Source: Faecalicatena sp. (GTDB lineage: Bacteria; Bacillota; Clostridia; Lachnospirales; Lachnospiraceae). From it: a stretch of 7,625 nucleotides of DNA. The notes beneath the pieces were generated by a model. It had not been told where the DNA came from, did not search any database, and saw nothing but the letters and a program-made list of their open reading frames with translations. The stretch is taken from the NCBI GenBank assembly GCA_009774255.1, contig VSNK01000270.1, positions 1 through 7,625 of the forward strand, written 5' to 3'. Below are positions 5,913-7,625 of this stretch, in pieces (position 1 is the stretch's first letter; every line of letters starts with the position of its first letter). A program made the position numbers and the translations under genes.

Positions 5913-6765
5913 CGTTCTTTCCACTCCTTTTCCATAATTGGGAGAGCTCCGTATAATCTCTCTCCGGGTGTTTTCGTTCCGCGATCTCTTCGAGTACCTC
6001 GGACAGCCGCACATAAATTTCCCGCTTATTTCCGGAAAGCACCTCCAGATGCTTCTCGATCGTCCCCACATCTGCCCGCTCTACCGGTCCGGTCAGAGCC
6101 TCCTCCGTCCCAACCTCCGCTATGGATCTGCAATTATTCAGAAACAGGGCCTTCAATGCTTCTTCTCCGCTGCTTCGGTCAAAGCCGCATTCCTGCAGAA
6201 GAGAAACGCCTGTTTCGAACAAGCCTGTCACCAGATTGCTGGCAAATACCGCCGCACTGTGATAGAGGATTTTGTCTTCTGCCCGTATCACCCGGACCGG
6301 ATTGCCAAGTGATTCAAAAAAACTTTTCCAGAACAGAAGATGCTCCTGTGAGCCTTCGATTGTAAAATAAGCCTGTGAAATCTCCTTATAGGACTGCAGT
6401 CTGTCATGGACCGCGAATAAAGGATGGATAGAATAACCAAACGCTCCCGTCCGGTCAATCCCTGAAAATACGGCGGAACTCATCGCGCCGCTGCAGTGAC
6501 AAATAAACTTGCCTTTTAATGAATGTTCTTTTAGAGAATTCCATACATCTTCGATGGCTCCGTCCGGAACCGTCAGAAAGAGAGCATCACTTGACGCTGA
6601 TAGTTCCTCCAGTGTCTCATAATACTTCGTATGTGTAAAATCTGATGCCTGTATTGCTGATTCCCGCGTTCTGCTGTAATAACCGGATACACACACGTTG
6701 TGTTCCGTCATATACTTTCCCAGAGTGAATCCAACCTTACCTGCACCTGCAAATCCTATTCTCAT
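5887..6765 (-). CDS. panG: Rossmann/DUF2520 oxidoreductase, probable PanG-type ketopantoate reductase
   Basis: This 292-residue protein starts with a dinucleotide fold: GAGKVG at 7-12 and YYSR at 29-32, where the arginine suits NADP. HCSGA (90-94) and SIHPL (112-116) follow. The second half has the helical DUF2520 signature, including LYHSAAVFASNL (about 168-178) and LTGPVERAD (224-232). DUF2520 proteins include PanG, a ketopantoate reductase distinct from PanE. Being first in a pan operon that lacks panE strongly favours that role: reduction of ketopantoate to pantoate between PanB and PanC. The symbol rests on family and context, not on a test. The start has GGAAGG upstream. The 3' end overlaps panB. 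Confidence 0.8.
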   Translation of the reverse strand: MRIGFAGAGKVGFTLGKYMTEHNVCVSGYYSRTRESAIQASDFTHTKYYETLEELSASSDALFLTVPDGAIEDVWNSLKEHSLKGKFICHCSGAMSSAVFSGIDRTGAFGYSIHPLFAVHDRLQSYKEISQAYFTIEGSQEHLLFWKSFFESLGNPVRVIRAEDKILYHSAAVFASNLVTGLFETGVSLLQECGFDRSSGEEALKALFLNNCRSIAEVGTEEALTGPVERADVGTIEKHLEVLSGNKREIYVRLSEVLEEIAERKHPERDYTELSQLWKRSGKNDEKHSCNL

Positions 6766-6885
6766 CCCATCACCTTCCCCAAAAGCATTCGTTTTTATCT
6801 GCTAACATGTACTTTTGATTTATGTCTCAGCCAGGTGATGCTCTTCTGAATTCGAATGGTAAACAAGTATAACATTTGTCCCGGT

Positions 6886-6907
6886 ATAGTTTCCTCAGGA
6901 ATACTAT
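6886..6907. promoter_or_regulatory. Inverted repeat just after the panG start site
   Basis: ATAGTTTCC (6886-6894) and GGAATACTAT (6898-6907) form an inverted repeat with a one-base bulge, flanked by GG and CC. It begins about 2 bases after the predicted transcription start of the pan operon. It could be an operator or a short 5' hairpin. The minus-strand half ATAGTATTCC resembles ATACTATTCC in the cysK operator, and CCGGTAT also occurs at both sites, placed similarly relative to the promoter. Confidence 0.45.
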
Positions 6908-6915
6908 CCGTGGTC

Positions 6916-6944
6916 ATTATAACACTTTACCGGAGCAGTGTAAA
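6916..6944 (-). promoter_or_regulatory. Sigma-A promoter of the panG-panB-panC-panD-coaBC operon
   Basis: On the minus strand, TTTACA (6939-6944) and TATAAT (6916-6921) are spaced by 17 bases: five of six and six of six to consensus. The start site would be near 6909, leaving a leader of about 144 bases before panG. The promoter lies only about 10 bp downstream of the hipA remnant. I found no recognisable riboswitch in the leader. Confidence 0.8.
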
Positions 6945-6953
6945 TACGATATT

Positions 6954-7154
6954 TTAAACCTTGAAACCTTGAAAATAATCTTTCTGAGGGATAAATACCT
7001 GTTTTTTCAATGGCAAAGAAAATGGGCTGATCGGGAATCCGTTATTCAGCCATTCGTCCGCATATTCGAATGCCGCCTTTTTCTCCGGTGTAAGGGCCAA
7101 TGTTCCTGCCAGCCTGCCTTTGTATAACACCTGAAGATATCTATTTGCTTTCAC
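6954..7154 (-). pseudogene. HipA N-terminal remnant
   Basis: The 66 codons start at a GTG that overlaps the stop of the upstream XRE gene by 14 bases. The segment LQVLYKGRLAGTLALTPE, then FEYADEWL and the PISPFSLPL stretch with FIPQKDYFQGF, matches the N-terminal domain of HipA-family kinases. In full-length members this leads into a GLFGVF...DSLPDGWG region and the kinase core. Here it stops after FQGFKV, so all catalytic residues are missing. The break lies in an 8-bp tandem duplication (CCTTGAAA twice, 6959-6974), pointing to slippage or an illegitimate junction. HipBST systems do encode a separate small HipA-N-like protein, but no kinase gene follows here, so a decayed toxin gene is the simpler reading. 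Confidence 0.7.
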
Positions 7155-7422
7155 GAATAACCTCCTCAATATTCCGATATGGAATCTGTGTAAATATGTT
7201 TCGGATCTCGTCTCCACAGTCAAGGGCAACCGCAATCCTTGTCAGGGACAACAGGGAAATCTTTCCTGTCGCTTCAAAACGCTTGATCGATCCAAAACTG
7301 ACTCCGCTCATCTGGCTCAGTTTTTCCTGCGAAACAGAACGGCGCTTCCGAATTCTGCGTATTCGCTGTGCCAAAGCCTGATCCATCTCCTCAGGTGTCT
7401 CCCATACATATTCTGCCGCCAT
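7141..7422 (-). CDS. XRE-family HTH regulator, HipB-like antitoxin/repressor
   Basis: The protein has 93 residues, starting MAAEYVWETPEEM with a GAGGGGGGA ribosome binding site 7 bases upstream. The in-frame start at 7476 has no such site. A Cro/CI helix-turn-helix covers about 18-68, with IRKRRSVSQEKLSQMSGVS as helices 1-2 and FGSIKRFEATGKISL as the recognition part. The overlap with a HipA-like frame identifies it as the HipB-type partner of a hipBA module, which normally represses its own operon and, with HipA, neutralises the toxin. With HipA truncated, it may persist as a plain repressor. Two matching palindromes upstream support autoregulation. It could also affect the pan promoter about 220 bp downstream, though no similar palindrome is seen there. 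Confidence 0.85.
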   Translation of the reverse strand: MAAEYVWETPEEMDQALAQRIRRIRKRRSVSQEKLSQMSGVSFGSIKRFEATGKISLLSLTRIAVALDCGDEIRNIFTQIPYRNIEEVIRESK

Positions 7423-7491
7423 TTTTATCCCCCCTCTCATCTGAAACCAGATTTCCTTTCCGGGAAAAGATGTCACCGCCAGAAATTTTTA

Positions 7492-7505
7492 GATAATATA
7501 TTATC
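7492..7505. promoter_or_regulatory. Palindromic operator 1 of the hipB-like gene
   Basis: GATAATATATTATC is a perfect 14-bp palindrome lying about 70 bases before the start codon. Its sequence matches the second palindrome at 7532-7547, as expected for paired operators of a small dimeric HTH repressor. Confidence 0.6.
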
Positions 7506-7531
7506 CATTATATCTGATTTTCTTTGAAAAT

Positions 7532-7547
7532 AGATAATATAGTATCT
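7532..7547. promoter_or_regulatory. Palindromic operator 2 of the hipB-like gene
   Basis: AGATAATATAGTATCT is a 16-bp palindrome with one mismatched pair. Its centre is 41 bp from the first palindrome, about four helical turns, so both would face the same side of the DNA. It lies 6 bp downstream of the -10 box at 7554-7559, a repressing position. Confidence 0.6.
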
Positions 7548-7553
7548 AACAGC

Positions 7554-7582
7554 ATTGTACCCACTTTCTGCTTTTTATGCAA
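7554..7582 (-). promoter_or_regulatory. Candidate promoter of the hipB-like gene
   Basis: On the minus strand, TTGCAT (7577-7582) and TACAAT (7554-7559) are separated by 17 bases. The -10 is good but the -35 is only half consensus. A second TATAAT at 7507-7512, between the two operators, lacks a good -35. Confidence 0.45.
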
Positions 7583-7625
7583 TTTTATTTTTATAATATT
7601 TCAAAAAACTTGAAACCTTTTTTCC

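Noticed and set aside
5127..6365. Plus-strand open frame of 412 codons
   Set aside because: It is antisense to panB and panG, both with full family motifs. It has no ribosome binding site or recognisable domain, and its composition is that of a shadow frame.
6766..6908. Riboswitch in the panG leader
   Set aside because: The leader is about 144 bases, but apart from the inverted repeat near its 5' end I see no fold or motif of a known riboswitch class.
7141..7476. Longer start for the XRE gene at 7476
   Set aside because: The extension (MTSFPGKEIWFQMRGG) is encoded by the leader including the GAGGGGGGA ribosome binding site, so the start at 7422 is preferred.

Overview
The window looks like chromosome of a Clostridia member, most likely Lachnospiraceae. 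The base composition is moderate, ribosome binding sites are strong AGGAGG types, and the protein sequences are Firmicutes-like. This assignment is inference from sequence character, not a search. Every supported gene lies on the minus strand, so transcription runs from high to low coordinates.

In transcription order, the right end (7141-7625) holds a small HipB-like XRE repressor gene with two palindromic operators. Overlapping its end is a 66-residue remnant of HipA, a toxin-family kinase. Directly behind the remnant, a near-consensus promoter (6916-6944) drives the main operon: a DUF2520/Rossmann reductase (probable PanG-type ketopantoate reductase), panB, panC, panD and coaBC. Together these would convert ketoisovalerate and aspartate to pantothenate, and later convert phosphopantothenate plus cysteine to 4'-phosphopantetheine. 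Pantothenate kinase is not in the window. Downstream come an IscR/CymR-like Rrf2 regulator with three Fe-S-type cysteines and cysK (cysteine synthase) under its own consensus promoter. CysK makes cysteine, which is the CoaB substrate and the sulfur source for Fe-S clusters.

The unusual feature is the load of small repeats and structured sequence between these housekeeping genes. There is a long hairpin after cysK (161-256). A 205-bp element with terminal inverted repeats (1307-1511) appears inserted into the 3' end of the Rrf2 gene. A compound structured patch follows coaBC (about 1954-2215). A 168-bp gap-free inverted repeat sits between panC and panD (3856-4023). An array of 31-bp tandem units sits between panB and panC (4910-5080). 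One 44-bp hairpin motif occurs twice (2033-2076 and 4013-4056) with compensatory stem changes. Three genes (Rrf2 regulator, coaBC, panC) have their stop codons inside these hairpin repeats and seem to carry repeat-encoded C-terminal tails.

The cysK and panG promoters each carry an inverted repeat just after the predicted start site, with related half-sites (ATACTATTCC and ATAGTATTCC). This hints at shared control, perhaps by the neighbouring Rrf2 protein. I found no tRNA, rRNA or CRISPR array. I do not see a complete undescribed system. The best candidates for novelty are the repeat families and the shared operator.
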